From positions 113,818 to 177,817 of the forward strand of contig NZ_JALLPO010000018.1 of NCBI RefSeq assembly GCF_023276435.1: a DNA stretch of 64,000 bases, read 5' to 3'. Source of the stretch: Sphaerisporangium perillae. Lineage in GTDB: Bacteria > Actinomycetota > Actinomycetes > Streptosporangiales > Streptosporangiaceae. A program made the translations under genes and the position numbers. The notes under the pieces are model-generated. The model worked only from the letters and a program-made list of their open reading frames with translations, was not told the origin of the DNA and ran no database searches. Shown here one piece after another: positions 17,219 through 26,471 of this stretch; the stretch's first letter is position 1, and each line of letters begins with the position of its first letter.

Positions 17219-18382
17219 CTACTTCAGGAGCTGGCGGGCCATGACCATGCGCTGGATCTGGTTGGTGCCCTCGTAGATTTGGGTGATCTTGGCGTCGCGC
17301 ATCATGCGCTCGACCGGGTAGTCGCGGGTGTAGCCGTAGCCGCCGAGGAGCTGGACGGCGTCGGTGGTGATGTCCATGGCGGCGTCGGAGGCGGCGCACT
17401 TGGCGGCGCTGGAGAAGAAGGTCAGGTCGGCGACCCGCTCGCCGTGCATGGCGAGCTCGGACTTGGCGGCCGCGGCGTAGGTGAGCTGCCGGGCGGCCTC
17501 CAGCTTCATCGCCATGTCGGCGATCATGAACTGGAGCCCCTGGAACTCGGCGATGGGCTTGCCGAACTGCTTGCGCTCCTTGACGTAGCCGATGGCGTAG
17601 TCGAGCGCGCCCTGCGCGATGCCGAGCGCCTGCGCGGCGATGGTGATGCGGGTGTGGTCGAGCGTGGCGAGGGCGGTCTTGAAGCCGGTGCCCTCCTCGC
17701 CGATCATGCGGTCCGCGGGGATGCGGACGTTCTCGAAGATCACCTGGCGGGTGGGCGAGCCCTTGATGCCGAGCTTCCTCTCCTTGGCGCCGAAGGAGAC
17801 CCCCTCGTCGGCCTTCTCGACGACGAACGCGGAGATGCCGCGGGCTCCGGCCTCCGGGTCGGTCACCGCCATGACCGTGTAGAACTCGGAGACGCCGGCG
17901 TTGGTGATCCACATCTTGGTGCCGTTGAGCACGTAGTGGTCGCCGTCCTTGACGGCCCGGGTCTTCATCGCCGCCGCGTCGGAGCCGGCTTCGGGCTCGG
18001 ACAGGGCGTAGGAGAACATGCCCTCCCCGCGCGCGACGGGCGCCAGGTAGCGCTGCTTGAGCTCCTCGGAGGCGGACAGCAGCAGCGGCACGGTGCCGAG
18101 CTTGTTGACGGCGGGGATCAGGGAGGAGGAGGCGCAGGCCCGCGCGACCTCCTCGATGACGATCACGGCCGCGAGCGCGTCCGCGCCGGCCCCGCCATAC
18201 TGCTCGGGGATGTGCACGGCGTGCAGTTCGGAGGCCACGAGGGCCTTGTAGGCGTCCCACGGGAACTCGCCGGTCTCATCGACGGTGGCGGCGTGCGGGG
18301 CGATCTTCTCGTCGGCAAGGGCCCTGACCGTCTCGCGCAGCATCAGGTGCTCTTCGGCGGGCGCGTAGAGAGGGAAGCTCAT
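17219..18382 (-). CDS. Acyl-CoA dehydrogenase
   Basis: 387 residues from the ATG at 18382; a TTG six bases earlier is in frame. FAD and substrate signatures are [41 protein letters not shown] and [15 protein letters not shown], and near the C-terminus [20 protein letters not shown] followed by YEGTNQIQR, whose Glu is the catalytic base in short- and branched-chain enzymes. It oxidises acyl-CoA to enoyl-CoA with electron transfer flavoprotein. No other beta-oxidation gene is adjacent. TAGTAT lies six bases before the ATG with no good ribosome site, so the transcript may be leaderless. A GGACGTCC palindrome sits just upstream. Confidence 0.94.
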   Translation of the reverse strand: MSFPLYAPAEEHLMLRETVRALADEKIAPHAATVDETGEFPWDAYKALVASELHAVHIPEQYGGAGADALAAVIVIEEVARACASSSLIPAVNKLGTVPLLLSASEELKQRYLAPVARGEGMFSYALSEPEAGSDAAAMKTRAVKDGDHYVLNGTKMWITNAGVSEFYTVMAVTDPEAGARGISAFVVEKADEGVSFGAKERKLGIKGSPTRQVIFENVRIPADRMIGEEGTGFKTALATLDHTRITIAAQALGIAQGALDYAIGYVKERKQFGKPIAEFQGLQFMIADMAMKLEAARQLTYAAAAKSELAMHGERVADLTFFSSAAKCAASDAAMDITTDAVQLLGGYGYTRDYPVERMMRDAKITQIYEGTNQIQRMVMARQLLK

Positions 18383-18557
18383 GGACAAATACTAGGACGT
18401 CCAACAATACGGTCGGCGACGCAGGGGTATAGGAAGGACACCGCTCCGGCGAAATGTCCGCTTTGTACTGTTGCTGGAGACGGGGGGACCGGTAACATGC
18501 CTCGGCAACGTAACAGTAAAGATTGGGTCGACAGTCGTATATGGAAGGAGCACGCTC

Positions 18558-19877
18558 GTGTCCTATCGCCTGACGGTCCTGGGGACCGGATACTTGGGTG
18601 CCACGCACGCGGCGTGCATGGCCGCACTGGGCTTCGAGGTGATCGGCCTTGATGTCGACCCGGTGAAGGTGGCGCGACTGCAAGCGGGAGAGCTTCCCAT
18701 CCACGAGCCTGGCCTGGAGGAGCTGCTCCAGCAGGGGCTCGCGTCCGGCCGGCTCCGCTTCACCACCTCCTACCAGGAGGCCGCCGAGTTCGGCGACGTG
18801 CACTTCATCTGCGTGGGCACGCCCCAGAAGAAGGGCGAGTACGCGGCGGACATCTCCTACCTCGACGCGGTGGTCGAGTCCCTCGCCCCGCACCTCACCC
18901 GTGAGTGCCTGGTCATCGGCAAGTCCACCGTGCCGGTCGGCACCGCGCAACGGCTCGCCGACAAGCTCGCGCGCCTGTCGCCGGCCGGAGACCTGGTGGA
19001 GCTCGCCTGGAACCCCGAGTTCCTGCGTGAGGGCTTCGCCGTGCGCGACACCATGCACCCCGACCGCATCGTCCTCGGCGTCGTCTCCGAGAAGCCGGAG
19101 AAGGTGATGCGCGAGGTGTACGAGTCGATGCTGGCGGAGGGCACGCCTCTGATCATCACCGACTATCCGACCGCGGAGCTGGTCAAGGTCGCGGCCAACG
19201 CCTTCCTCGCCACCAAGATCTCGTTCATCAACGCGATGGCCGAGGTATGCGAGGCGGCGCACGCCGACGTCAAGGACCTCTCGCTGGCGTTGTCGTTCGA
19301 CGAGCGCATCGGCGGCCGGTTTCTCAACCCCGGCCTCGGCTTCGGCGGAGGCTGCCTGCCCAAGGACATCAGGGCGTTCATGGCCCGCGCGGGCGAGCTG
19401 GGCGCCGACCAGGCGCTCACGTTCCTGCGCGAGGTGGACGCCATCAACATGCGCCGCCGGGCCCGCATGGTCGACCTGGCCCGCGAGCTGGCGGGCGGCT
19501 CGTTCCGCGGCTGCACGGTCGGGGTGCTCGGGGCGGCGTTCAAGCCGAACTCCGACGACATCCGCGACTCGCCGGCGCTGGACGTGGCCGTGAACATCCG
19601 CGAGCAGGGCGGGAAGGTCACGGTGTACGACCCGGTGGCGCTGGACAACGCGCGCATGGCCCACCCGGCGCTCGGATACGGCCGATCGGCGCTGGAGGCG
19701 GCCAAGGGAGCGCACGTCGTGCTGCTGCTGACCGAGTGGCAGGAGTTCATCGACCTCGACCCGGAGAAGCTGGGCGAGGTCGTGGCCGCCCGCAAGATCG
19801 TGGACGGCCGCAACGCCCTGGACGCCGAGACCTGGCGCGCCGCCGGCTGGCATTACCGCGCCCTGGGCCGCCCCTGA
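18558..19877 (+). CDS. UDP-glucose 6-dehydrogenase
   Basis: 439 residues from the GTG at 18558, with GGAAGGAG seven bases upstream; longer in-frame starts lack a ribosome site. The NAD-binding fold is LGTGYLGATHAACMAALGF (8-26). The catalytic cysteine is C266 in GFGGGCLPKD, with K210 and K220 in the AELVKVAANAFLATK helix. The C-terminal UDP-binding domain has GAAFKPNSDDIRDSPAL. The enzyme makes UDP-glucuronate for surface polysaccharides. It is divergent from the acyl-CoA dehydrogenase (175-base gap) and convergent with purE. Confidence 0.95.
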   Translation: MSYRLTVLGTGYLGATHAACMAALGFEVIGLDVDPVKVARLQAGELPIHEPGLEELLQQGLASGRLRFTTSYQEAAEFGDVHFICVGTPQKKGEYAADISYLDAVVESLAPHLTRECLVIGKSTVPVGTAQRLADKLARLSPAGDLVELAWNPEFLREGFAVRDTMHPDRIVLGVVSEKPEKVMREVYESMLAEGTPLIITDYPTAELVKVAANAFLATKISFINAMAEVCEAAHADVKDLSLALSFDERIGGRFLNPGLGFGGGCLPKDIRAFMARAGELGADQALTFLREVDAINMRRRARMVDLARELAGGSFRGCTVGVLGAAFKPNSDDIRDSPALDVAVNIREQGGKVTVYDPVALDNARMAHPALGYGRSALEAAKGAHVVLLLTEWQEFIDLDPEKLGEVVAARKIVDGRNALDAETWRAAGWHYRALGRP

Positions 19878-19917
19878 CGGCACGGCGGGCCCGCAGCCCC
19901 TGGGCCACTACGCGAAA

Positions 19918-19951
19918 CCCCCCTTGGCCGGCGTCGGAGCGCCTTGGGGGG
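19918..19951. terminator. Hairpin between convergent UDP-glucose dehydrogenase and purE
   Basis: CCCCCC (19918-19923) pairs with GGGGGG (19946-19951) and GGC pairs with GCC inside, separated by a TT/TT internal mismatch. It abuts the purE stop codon. Probable bidirectional terminator. Confidence 0.55.
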
Positions 19952-20473
19952 CTACAGGCCGCCGGACCCCAGGGTCTCGGCCTCGGCGCGGAGCCGTTCT
20001 CCCTTGGCGTGCGCCTGGTCCCGGAGGGACGACTGGAACTCGGTCATCTTCCCCCGCAGCCCCTCGTCCGACGCGGCGAGTACGCGCACGGCGAGCAGCC
20101 CGGCGTTGCGGGCGCCACCGATCGCGACCGTGGCCACCGGCACCCCGGCGGGCATCTGCACGATGGACAGCAAGGAGTCCATGCCGTCGAGGTACTTCAG
20201 CGGCACCGGCACGCCGATGACCGGCAGCGGCGTCACGGCCGCGAGCATGCCGGGCAGGTGGGCGGCTCCTCCCGCCCCTGCGATGATCACTTTCAGCCCT
20301 CGCTCCGCCGCCCGCTCCCCGTAGGAGATCATCTCCTGGGGCATGCGGTGGGCGGAGACCACGTCCGCCTCGAACGGGACGCCGAACTCGCCGAGCGCCT
20401 CGGCGGCGAGCCGCATCACCGGCCAGTCGGAGTCGCTGCCCATCACGATGCCGACCACGGCAGCGCCGGCCAT
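19952..20473 (-). CDS. purE: 5-(carboxyamino)imidazole ribonucleotide mutase
   Basis: 173 residues. The class I PurE core is [75 protein letters not shown] split over the active site, and [15 protein letters not shown]. PurE moves the carboxylate of N5-CAIR to give CAIR in de novo purine synthesis. Its ATG overlaps the purK stop (ATGA), so the two are translationally coupled; purK makes its substrate. The C-terminal tail of about 20 residues is charged. Confidence 0.97.
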   Translation of the reverse strand: MAGAAVVGIVMGSDSDWPVMRLAAEALGEFGVPFEADVVSAHRMPQEMISYGERAAERGLKVIIAGAGGAAHLPGMLAAVTPLPVIGVPVPLKYLDGMDSLLSIVQMPAGVPVATVAIGGARNAGLLAVRVLAASDEGLRGKMTEFQSSLRDQAHAKGERLRAEAETLGSGGL

Positions 20474-21642
20474 CAGACGTACTCCCCCGTGGCCAGGTGG
20501 ACGGCGGCATGCCGGGCGCGGGCGCGCACCTCGTCCAGGTCGGTGCCGAACGCGGTGACGTGCCCGATCTTGCGGCCGGGCCGCACCTCCTTACCGTAGA
20601 AGTGGACCTTCACCCCCGGGTCGTGCGCCATCACGTGCTCGTACCGTGCGAAGACGTCGGGGTCGGCGCCGCCGAGCACGTTGACCATCACCACGACGGG
20701 CGCCACCGGAGTGGGCGAGCCGAGGGGAAGGTCGAGCACGGCCCGGAGGTGCTGCTCGAACTGCGACGTGCGGGCGCCCTCGATGGTCCAGTGGCCGCTG
20801 TTGTGCGGGCGCATCGCCAGCTCGTTCACCATGACCTTCCCCCCGGGAAGCTGGAACATCTCCACGGCGAGCAGGCCGGTCACGCCCAGCTCGTTGGCGA
20901 TCTTGAGCGCGATGTGCTGGGCCTGGGCGGCCTCCTCGGGGTCCAGCCCGGGCGCCGGCGCGATCACCTCGACGCAGACGCCGTCCTGCTGGACGGTCTC
21001 CACGACGGGGTAGCTGACGCCCTGCCCGTGCGGCGACCGCGCCACCAGCACGGCCAGCTCACGCTCGAAGGGCACGAACGCCTCGGCCATCACCTCGGTG
21101 CCGCCGGCGAGAACCTCCGCGACCTCCTCCACCGAGGAGCAGACCCACACGCCGCGGCCGTCATAGCCGCCGCGCACGGCCTTGAGCACCACGGGCCACC
21201 CGTGCTCCTTGCCGAAGCCCTCCAGGTCGTCCGCGGATGAGACGCGCGCCCAGGCGGGGCAGGGGGCGCCGATCGCGGTGAGACGCTCGCGCATCGCGGC
21301 CTTGTCCTGGGCGTACACCAGCGCCTCGGCTCCCGGGCGCACGGCGAGCCCGCCGGCGGCGAGCGCCTGGACATGGCCGGTCGGCACGTGCTCGTGGTCG
21401 AAGGTGATCGCGTCGCAGCCCTCGGCGAACTCGCGCAGCACGTCGAGGTCGCGGTAGTCGCCGAGCCGCGTGTCGGCGATCACCCGCGCGGCGCTCTCGT
21501 CGAAGGAGTTCGCGAGGACGCGCAGCTCGACGCCGAGCGCGATGGCGGCCTGCTGGGTCATCCGGGCAAGCTGGCCCGCGCCCACCATGCCGACGACGGG
21601 CCCGATGGGAGGTGTTCCCCTCCTGGTCACAACACTGGTCAC
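20473..21642 (-). CDS. purK: 5-(carboxyamino)imidazole ribonucleotide synthase
   Basis: 389 residues from the GTG at 21642; another in-frame GTG lies four codons later. ATP-grasp features: [93 protein letters not shown]. PurK uses ATP and bicarbonate to carboxylate AIR. The start has no clear ribosome site but TAGGGT lies eight bases before it, so a leaderless or near-leaderless transcript is possible. It forms an operon with purE. Confidence 0.97.
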   Translation of the reverse strand: MTSVVTRRGTPPIGPVVGMVGAGQLARMTQQAAIALGVELRVLANSFDESAARVIADTRLGDYRDLDVLREFAEGCDAITFDHEHVPTGHVQALAAGGLAVRPGAEALVYAQDKAAMRERLTAIGAPCPAWARVSSADDLEGFGKEHGWPVVLKAVRGGYDGRGVWVCSSVEEVAEVLAGGTEVMAEAFVPFERELAVLVARSPHGQGVSYPVVETVQQDGVCVEVIAPAPGLDPEEAAQAQHIALKIANELGVTGLLAVEMFQLPGGKVMVNELAMRPHNSGHWTIEGARTSQFEQHLRAVLDLPLGSPTPVAPVVVMVNVLGGADPDVFARYEHVMAHDPGVKVHFYGKEVRPGRKIGHVTAFGTDLDEVRARARHAAVHLATGEYV

Positions 21643-21731
21643 AAGCCCAAACCCTACCTATGGCGGCCAGGTGACCGTGATGTCCCCCGGTCCGGGCCGC
21701 GGCGGCGGACGGTGGCGCCGGCCGTGCCCGG

Positions 21732-22682
21732 TCAGGGGGTGATGTCGGCGAGGCCCCTGGACATGGCCACGGTGGTCAGCTTCCCGTCGGGGGCGACCTT
21801 GGTGGCCAGCAGGACCACCTCGGTGACGTGGATGGTGGCGGGGCTCGCCTTGCCGGTGAAGACCCGTACGGCGTCGGCGCCGAACAGCGGGTGGGCGAGC
21901 TTGCGGGAGTGCGCCTTCTGGGTGTACATGATCTTGATCGCGTGGAAGACGAGCGCGCCACCGCCGCCCACCCCAAGGGCCCTGGTCTCCCCCGGGATCA
22001 GCTGGAAGTCGTAGCTGAGCCGGTCGGGACGCACGGTGGAGGGCTTCTTCACCAGCTCGGAGAGCAGGTTCCGCATCGGGTCGCCCGAGGCGAACCGCAC
22101 CCCGCTGAGCCCGGCGCGATCGGAGAGGAAGGCCAGATGCTTCTGCGGGACGAGCCTGGCGCGCAGCCCGTCCTCGGGGTCGTCGGTGGGGACGGCGCGG
22201 GTCGTCTCGTCGGCGTTGAGGACCGGCGCGTCCCCGACGAGCTGGATGGGGCCGTTCGCCAGCCGCCAGCGGTCGTCCTCGTAGGCGAAGACGAAGTAGG
22301 ACGGCTGGGGCTTGCGCGCCAGCGCGACGAACCACGGGTGTTCCTCGGGGCGGTCGGGCAGGAAGTATTCGACATCGCCGTAGTCGACGCGCGCGGGAAC
22401 TGGACGGCCGTTCCGGGTCGCCTCGCAGGCACGGCCGCCCAGTTCGCTCGCGGCGGAGGTGGTCAGGAACAGGATCTTGTCGCAGTCGCGCTTCTTCCAG
22501 GCGTCGGCCAGTTCCTCGAGCACGCCGAAAGCGGTGGTCGCCTCGCCTTGTCCCAAGGTACGGGCGGCGGGTGCGGTGTCGGTCGTGGGGCCCGCCGCCG
22601 TGGCCGGACTGCCGCCGCTCTCCGCGCCACAGCCGGTCAGCAGAGCGACACCGATTCCCAGAGCGACCAGTCGGCGCAGCAC
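21732..22682 (-). CDS. Secreted lipoprotein of unknown function
   Basis: 316 residues from the GTG at 22682, chosen because GAGGTG lies nine bases upstream; a GTG at 22709 is the longest possible start. The N-terminus is RR, then a hydrophobic run ending in the lipobox LLTGC. The mature part has a FGVLEELADAWKKRDCDKILFLT stretch typical of small extracellular proteins of the NTF2-like or DUF type. Later come YFVFAYEDDRWRLANGPIQL and a second domain with KIMYTQKAHSRKLAHPLFGADAV. No catalytic residues are evident. It is divergent from the GtrA gene. Confidence 0.75.
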   Translation of the reverse strand: MLRRLVALGIGVALLTGCGAESGGSPATAAGPTTDTAPAARTLGQGEATTAFGVLEELADAWKKRDCDKILFLTTSAASELGGRACEATRNGRPVPARVDYGDVEYFLPDRPEEHPWFVALARKPQPSYFVFAYEDDRWRLANGPIQLVGDAPVLNADETTRAVPTDDPEDGLRARLVPQKHLAFLSDRAGLSGVRFASGDPMRNLLSELVKKPSTVRPDRLSYDFQLIPGETRALGVGGGGALVFHAIKIMYTQKAHSRKLAHPLFGADAVRVFTGKASPATIHVTEVVLLATKVAPDGKLTTVAMSRGLADITP

Positions 22683-22872
22683 GCTAGGAGCCACCTCTCC
22701 ATGGCACACCTTTGCGATCTGCGGCGCAGCCTAGCGCACCTTCTCCGTTACTAGCAGTGAAAATCCGGATATTTCAGCAAATGGGTTTTATGGGGACCTG
22801 TTGCGACAAGACGCGAGGCCACCCCCCGCACCGGTAACCTGATGGGGCTCCGGAACCGCAGGAAGGACCGTT

Positions 22873-23475
22873 GTGCAGTTCATCCGTCGTCTGTATGACC
22901 AGTTCTCCGCGCTTCTCCGAGAGCTCGCCAAGTTCGGGACGGTCGGCGCCGCCGCCTTCGTCGTCGACTTCGGCGGGACCAACCTCATGCGGTACGGAGC
23001 GCACCTCGGGCCGCTGACCTCCAAGGTCATCGCCACGGTGGTCGCCGCCACCCTCGCCTACCTGGCCAACCGCTTCTGGACCTGGCGGCACCGCGAGCAG
23101 ACCGGCCTCGCCCGCGAGTATTTCCTGTTCTTCGTGCTCAACGGCATCGGCCTGCTGATCTCGCTGCTCATCATCGGCTTCGTCGAATACACGCTCGAAA
23201 TGCGCGACCCGCTGAGCTACAACACCTCGCTCATCATCGGCACCGCCCTCGGCACGCTGTTCCGATTCTGGTCGTACAAGAAATGGGTGTTCCTGCCGCC
23301 GGAGCTGCCCGCGGTCGACCCGCACACCGGGCTTCCCGAAGCCGGTCCCGCGACCGGCGGGAGCGCGCCCCACGGCGGCACGCACGGCATGCCCCACCCG
23401 CAGCTGCCGCCGGACACCCCCGGCGCGCAGGCCAGCGCCGCCGACCGGGCACCGGGCGTCACTCCGGCCCGCTGA
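22873..23475 (+). CDS. GtrA-family membrane protein
   Basis: 200 residues; GTG start with GCAGGAAGG upstream. Four helices typical of GtrA (about residues 20-40, 48-66, 84-106, 116-133) end in the family motif RFWSYKKWVF. The first helix pair has KFGTVGAAAFVVDFGGTNL and AATLAYLANRFWTW. A low-complexity Pro/Gly tail of about 60 residues follows. GtrA proteins are thought to flip polyprenyl-linked sugars across the membrane for glycan modification. It may serve the same envelope pathways as the UDP-glucose dehydrogenase and GT2 gene of this window. Confidence 0.9.
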   Translation: MQFIRRLYDQFSALLRELAKFGTVGAAAFVVDFGGTNLMRYGAHLGPLTSKVIATVVAATLAYLANRFWTWRHREQTGLAREYFLFFVLNGIGLLISLLIIGFVEYTLEMRDPLSYNTSLIIGTALGTLFRFWSYKKWVFLPPELPAVDPHTGLPEAGPATGGSAPHGGTHGMPHPQLPPDTPGAQASAADRAPGVTPAR

Positions 23476-23514
23476 CCGCACACCCCGCCCGCGACCTCAC
23501 ACGGGCGCGCGACC

Positions 23515-24786
23515 TCAAGCGGGTCCGCTGACCACGCGGTGGCGGGCGGTCTCGGCGGCCGGTCGCAGGAAGAGCGCGAACACGGCAGGGCGCGGCCGCA
23601 CGAGCTCCAGGCGGCCACCGTCGGAGGCGGTGAGCGCGCGGGCCAGCGTCAGCCCGAGCCCCGTCCCCCCGGCGCCGCTCACATTACGGTCGAACACGCG
23701 GGCGCGCAGATGCTCCGGGATGCCGGGCCCCTGATCGGCCACCTCGATCACGATGGACTTGTCCGAGCTGCCCGTCGTGATCGTCACCGGGCCGTCCCCG
23801 TGCTCCAGCGAGTTCTCCAGCAGCGTCGACACGACCTGGCTCAGGCCGCCCTTGCTGACCATGGCGCGCAGGTCGCGGTCGCCGGCCAGGTGGAGCGTCC
23901 GCCTGGCCCGGCGGAAGGCCGGCTCCCACTCGGTGACCTGCTGGCGTAGCACCTCGTCGACGGAGATGGCCTCCGCCTGCGAATGGCGCTGCCGTCTGGC
24001 GGCGGCGAGCAGCTCGTCGATGACGGCGGTGAGCCGCTCGGCCTGGACGATCGCGGCCTCTCCCTCCTCGCGCACGATGGCGGGCTGGTCGGCGGCGGCC
24101 ACGATCTCCTCCAGCCGCATGGTGAGCCCGGTGAGGGGCGTGCGGAGCTGGTGGGAGGCGTCGGTGGCGAACTCCCGCTCCCGGCTCAGCAAATCGGCGA
24201 TGCGCGTCGCGCTGCGGTCGAGCACCTCGGCCACCCGGTCGAGCTCGGGTATGCCGTAGCGATGCCTGCTCGGCCGGGCGTCACCTGATCCCAGCCGCTC
24301 CGCGATCCTCGCGAGGTCCAGGAGCGGCAGGGTGAGCCGGCGTGACTGCACGACGGCTAGCGACACGGCGACCGCCAGCGCCAGCCCGGCGAGAGCCACG
24401 ATGAGCATGAGCCATCCCCGGACGTTGCGCTCGACCTGGGCTCGGTCGCGCGTTATCCGGACATAGACCCCACTTTCCGAGTGGGTCTCCTCCGTCATCT
24501 GCCGGTCGGGCGGCGGCTCCGTGCCGACGATGACCGTCGGGCTGTTGCGGATGAAGATCTGGACATACCTGCTGGGGTACTGCCGCTGCAATTCGTCGGG
24601 ATCGATGGGTCGATCCTCGATGCGGGCATACTCGACCTGACTGAGCAGCAGCGTGGCCTGAGCCCGGAGCTGCTGGACCGCCTCGTCATTGATGAGGCGG
24701 GTGACCACCAGACCGAGCGGAACCCCCAGAAGCAAGACCGCGATGGCCGCGACCACCAGGGTCGAGGAGAGCAACCTACGGCGCAT
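23515..24786 (-). CDS. Two-component sensor histidine kinase
   Basis: 423 residues. Membrane helices at about 8-30 and 124-146 flank an outside sensor region of about 90 residues. A HAMP linker follows (about 147-200), then the HisKA box FATDASHQLRTPLTGL with phosphoacceptor H212. The ATPase part contains LLENSLEHGDGPVTITT (N box), VADQGPGIPEHLRARVFDRN (G1/F) and GGTGLGLTLARALT (G2). It starts 11 bases after its response regulator. The sensor domain has no cysteines or recognisable ligand motif, so its signal is unknown. Confidence 0.95.
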   Translation of the reverse strand: MRRRLLSSTLVVAAIAVLLLGVPLGLVVTRLINDEAVQQLRAQATLLLSQVEYARIEDRPIDPDELQRQYPSRYVQIFIRNSPTVIVGTEPPPDRQMTEETHSESGVYVRITRDRAQVERNVRGWLMLIVALAGLALAVAVSLAVVQSRRLTLPLLDLARIAERLGSGDARPSRHRYGIPELDRVAEVLDRSATRIADLLSREREFATDASHQLRTPLTGLTMRLEEIVAAADQPAIVREEGEAAIVQAERLTAVIDELLAAARRQRHSQAEAISVDEVLRQQVTEWEPAFRRARRTLHLAGDRDLRAMVSKGGLSQVVSTLLENSLEHGDGPVTITTGSSDKSIVIEVADQGPGIPEHLRARVFDRNVSGAGGTGLGLTLARALTASDGGRLELVRPRPAVFALFLRPAAETARHRVVSGPA

Positions 24787-24797
24787 CTAGCTATGGG

Positions 24798-25466
24798 CTA
24801 TTCGCGCTCGAATCGGAAGCCGACCCCACGGACCGTGGTGATGTAGCGCGGCTTTGCGGCGTCGTCCCCCAGCTTGCGTCGCAGCCACGAGATGTGCATG
24901 TCGAGAGTCTTGGTCGAACCCCACCAGTTGGTGTCCCACACCTCCCGCATGATCTGCTCGCGCGTGACGACCTTGCCGGCGTCGCGGACGAGCACGCGAA
25001 GTAGGTCGAACTCCTTGGTGGTGAGATGCAGCTCCTTGTCCCCCATCCAGGCACGGCGCGAGTCCGCGTCGATGCGCACGCCCTGGACCACTGGGGTCTC
25101 GGACGTGCCGCGACGCAGAAGCGCGCGTACCCGGGCGAGTAGTTCCGCGAGGCGGAACGGCTTGGTCACGTAGTCATCGGCACCGGCGTCGAGCCCGACC
25201 ACGGTGTCGACCTCGTCGACACGTGCGGTCAGGATGAGCACGGGCGTGCCGTGCCCTTCGGCGCGGATGCGGCGGGCGACCTCCAGGCCGTCCATTTCAG
25301 GCAGGCCCAGGTCGAGCACGATGAGGTCGACGCCCCCGGACAGAGCCCTTTCCAGGGCCTGCGGGCCATCAGGGCTCACCTCCACCTGATAGCCCTCTCG
25401 GCGCAGTGCGCGCGCCAGGGGCTCGGAGATCGAGGTGTCATCCTCGGCGAGAAGTACGCAGGTCAT
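24798..25466 (-). CDS. OmpR/PhoB-family response regulator
   Basis: 222 residues. The receiver domain has acidic D9/D10, phosphoacceptor D52 in LIVLDLGLPEMDG, T80 and K102 (ADDYVTKPF). The C-terminal winged helix has LTTKEFDLLRVLVRDAGKVV, then the recognition helix TKTLDMHISWLRRKLGDD and RYITTVRGVGFRFE. First gene of the regulator-kinase operon. The 189-base gap upstream (25467-25655) holds no gene. Confidence 0.96.
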   Translation of the reverse strand: MTCVLLAEDDTSISEPLARALRREGYQVEVSPDGPQALERALSGGVDLIVLDLGLPEMDGLEVARRIRAEGHGTPVLILTARVDEVDTVVGLDAGADDYVTKPFRLAELLARVRALLRRGTSETPVVQGVRIDADSRRAWMGDKELHLTTKEFDLLRVLVRDAGKVVTREQIMREVWDTNWWGSTKTLDMHISWLRRKLGDDAAKPRYITTVRGVGFRFERE

Positions 25467-25655
25467 AAAGCGATCGTAGGACCTTAGGCGATCGTTTCCC
25501 GGGTACAGCGCGCGGTTTGACTCGTCGTTGACCCACCAATTGACCTGGGCAAAGACTCAGAAACTCGGGCGAGCCCACCCGCATTGCCTCCTACCCCAAG
25601 CGCCCCATCCCTACCCGCGCCATCTTCTCGGGATGACGCGGAGCGGAGCGCCGGG

Positions 25656-26147
25656 CTACGACTCGGCGTCGGACCCGGAGGTGTCCACGAAGCGCTGGAG
25701 GTAGAGCGCCTCCCCGAGGGCCTCGAGCAGCTGCAGCTCGGTCTCGAGGTAGTCGATGTGGTGTTCCTCGTCTTCGAGGATGTTCTCGAAGATGCGGGCG
25801 GAGGTGACGTCGCCCCGCTCGCGCATGAGCTGGATGCCGGGACGCAGGCGCCGCACGACCTCGATCTCCAGCTGAAGGTCGGACTCCAGCTGCTCCTTCA
25901 CGGTCTGCCCGATGTGCAGCGTGCCGAGCTTCTGGTAGTTCGGAAGACCCTCGAGGAACAGGATGCGGTCGGTGAGCACCTCGGCGTGTCGCATCTCGTC
26001 GATCGACTCGGCTCTGGTGGTGGCCGCGAGCTTGCCGTACCCCCAGTGCTCCTGCATCTTGGCGTGCAGGAAGTACTGGTTGATCGCGGTGAGCTCCGAC
26101 GTCAACTGCTCATTGAGCAGAGCGATGATCTCTCTGTCCCCCTGCAT
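25656..26147 (-). CDS. bfr: Bacterioferritin
   Basis: 163 residues, full length for the family. The di-iron ferroxidase ligands are all present: E18, E51, H54, E94, E127 and H130, and M52 in EMRHAE is the expected heme axial ligand. It assembles as a 24-mer storing ferric iron in the cytoplasm. It lies 16 bases after bfd and is probably expressed with it from a promoter next to two iron boxes. The start has CAGGGGG upstream. Confidence 0.97.
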   Translation of the reverse strand: MQGDREIIALLNEQLTSELTAINQYFLHAKMQEHWGYGKLAATTRAESIDEMRHAEVLTDRILFLEGLPNYQKLGTLHIGQTVKEQLESDLQLEIEVVRRLRPGIQLMRERGDVTSARIFENILEDEEHHIDYLETELQLLEALGEALYLQRFVDTSGSDAES

Positions 26148-26163
26148 GGGCAGCCCCCTTGAT

Positions 26164-26343
26164 CTATGCGGTCACGACGAGTTCGTCTGATCTCTTCAGG
26201 ATCGCACAGATCTTCCGGACGCATGTCGCGCAGTCCCGGCCGGCGCCCGTGGCATCACGGATCTGGCGCGCGCTCGTGGCGCCGGCGGCGATGCAGTCGT
26301 GTACCTCGCTCTCGGTCACGGCCTGGCAGACGCATACGTACAT
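26164..26343 (-). CDS. bfd: Bacterioferritin-associated ferredoxin (Bfd-like [2Fe-2S] protein)
   Basis: A 59-residue reading frame starting MYVCVCQAVTESEVHDCI and ending LKRSDELVVTA. Four cysteines in the Bfd arrangement, C-x-C at positions 4 and 6 and C-x2-C in RDCATCVRK, ligate a [2Fe-2S] cluster. Bfd reduces ferric iron in bacterioferritin so it can be released. Immediate position upstream of bfr, same strand, 16-base gap, supports the call. It is short enough to be missed by length-filtered gene finding. Two IdeR/DtxR-like boxes lie 28 and 57 bases upstream. Confidence 0.93.
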   Translation of the reverse strand: MYVCVCQAVTESEVHDCIAAGATSARQIRDATGAGRDCATCVRKICAILKRSDELVVTA

Positions 26344-26370
26344 GGCAGGAGAGGCCTTTCACGGGGGAAG

Positions 26371-26389
26371 CAAGGTAAGGCATACCTAA
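26371..26389. promoter_or_regulatory. IdeR/DtxR-type iron box 1
   Basis: CAAGGTAAGGCATACCTAA matches 14 of 19 positions of the iron-box consensus I recall, TTAGGTTAGGCTAACCTAA, including the AGGT and ACCTAA cores. It lies 28 bases upstream of bfd. Confidence 0.78.
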
Positions 26390-26399
26390 GATAGCCCAC

Positions 26400-26418
26400 C
26401 AAGGTGAGGCGTGCCTAT
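26400..26418. promoter_or_regulatory. IdeR/DtxR-type iron box 2
   Basis: CAAGGTGAGGCGTGCCTAT matches 12 of 19 consensus positions, in tandem with box 1 and 29 bases from it. The paired arrangement allows two dimers, typical of iron-dependent activation or repression of bfr-type genes. Confidence 0.65.
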
Positions 26419-26471
26419 GTGAGCTAGGCAACACCCGTGGAATGTTTCCCTTGCCATGCCGCTGACCTGCG

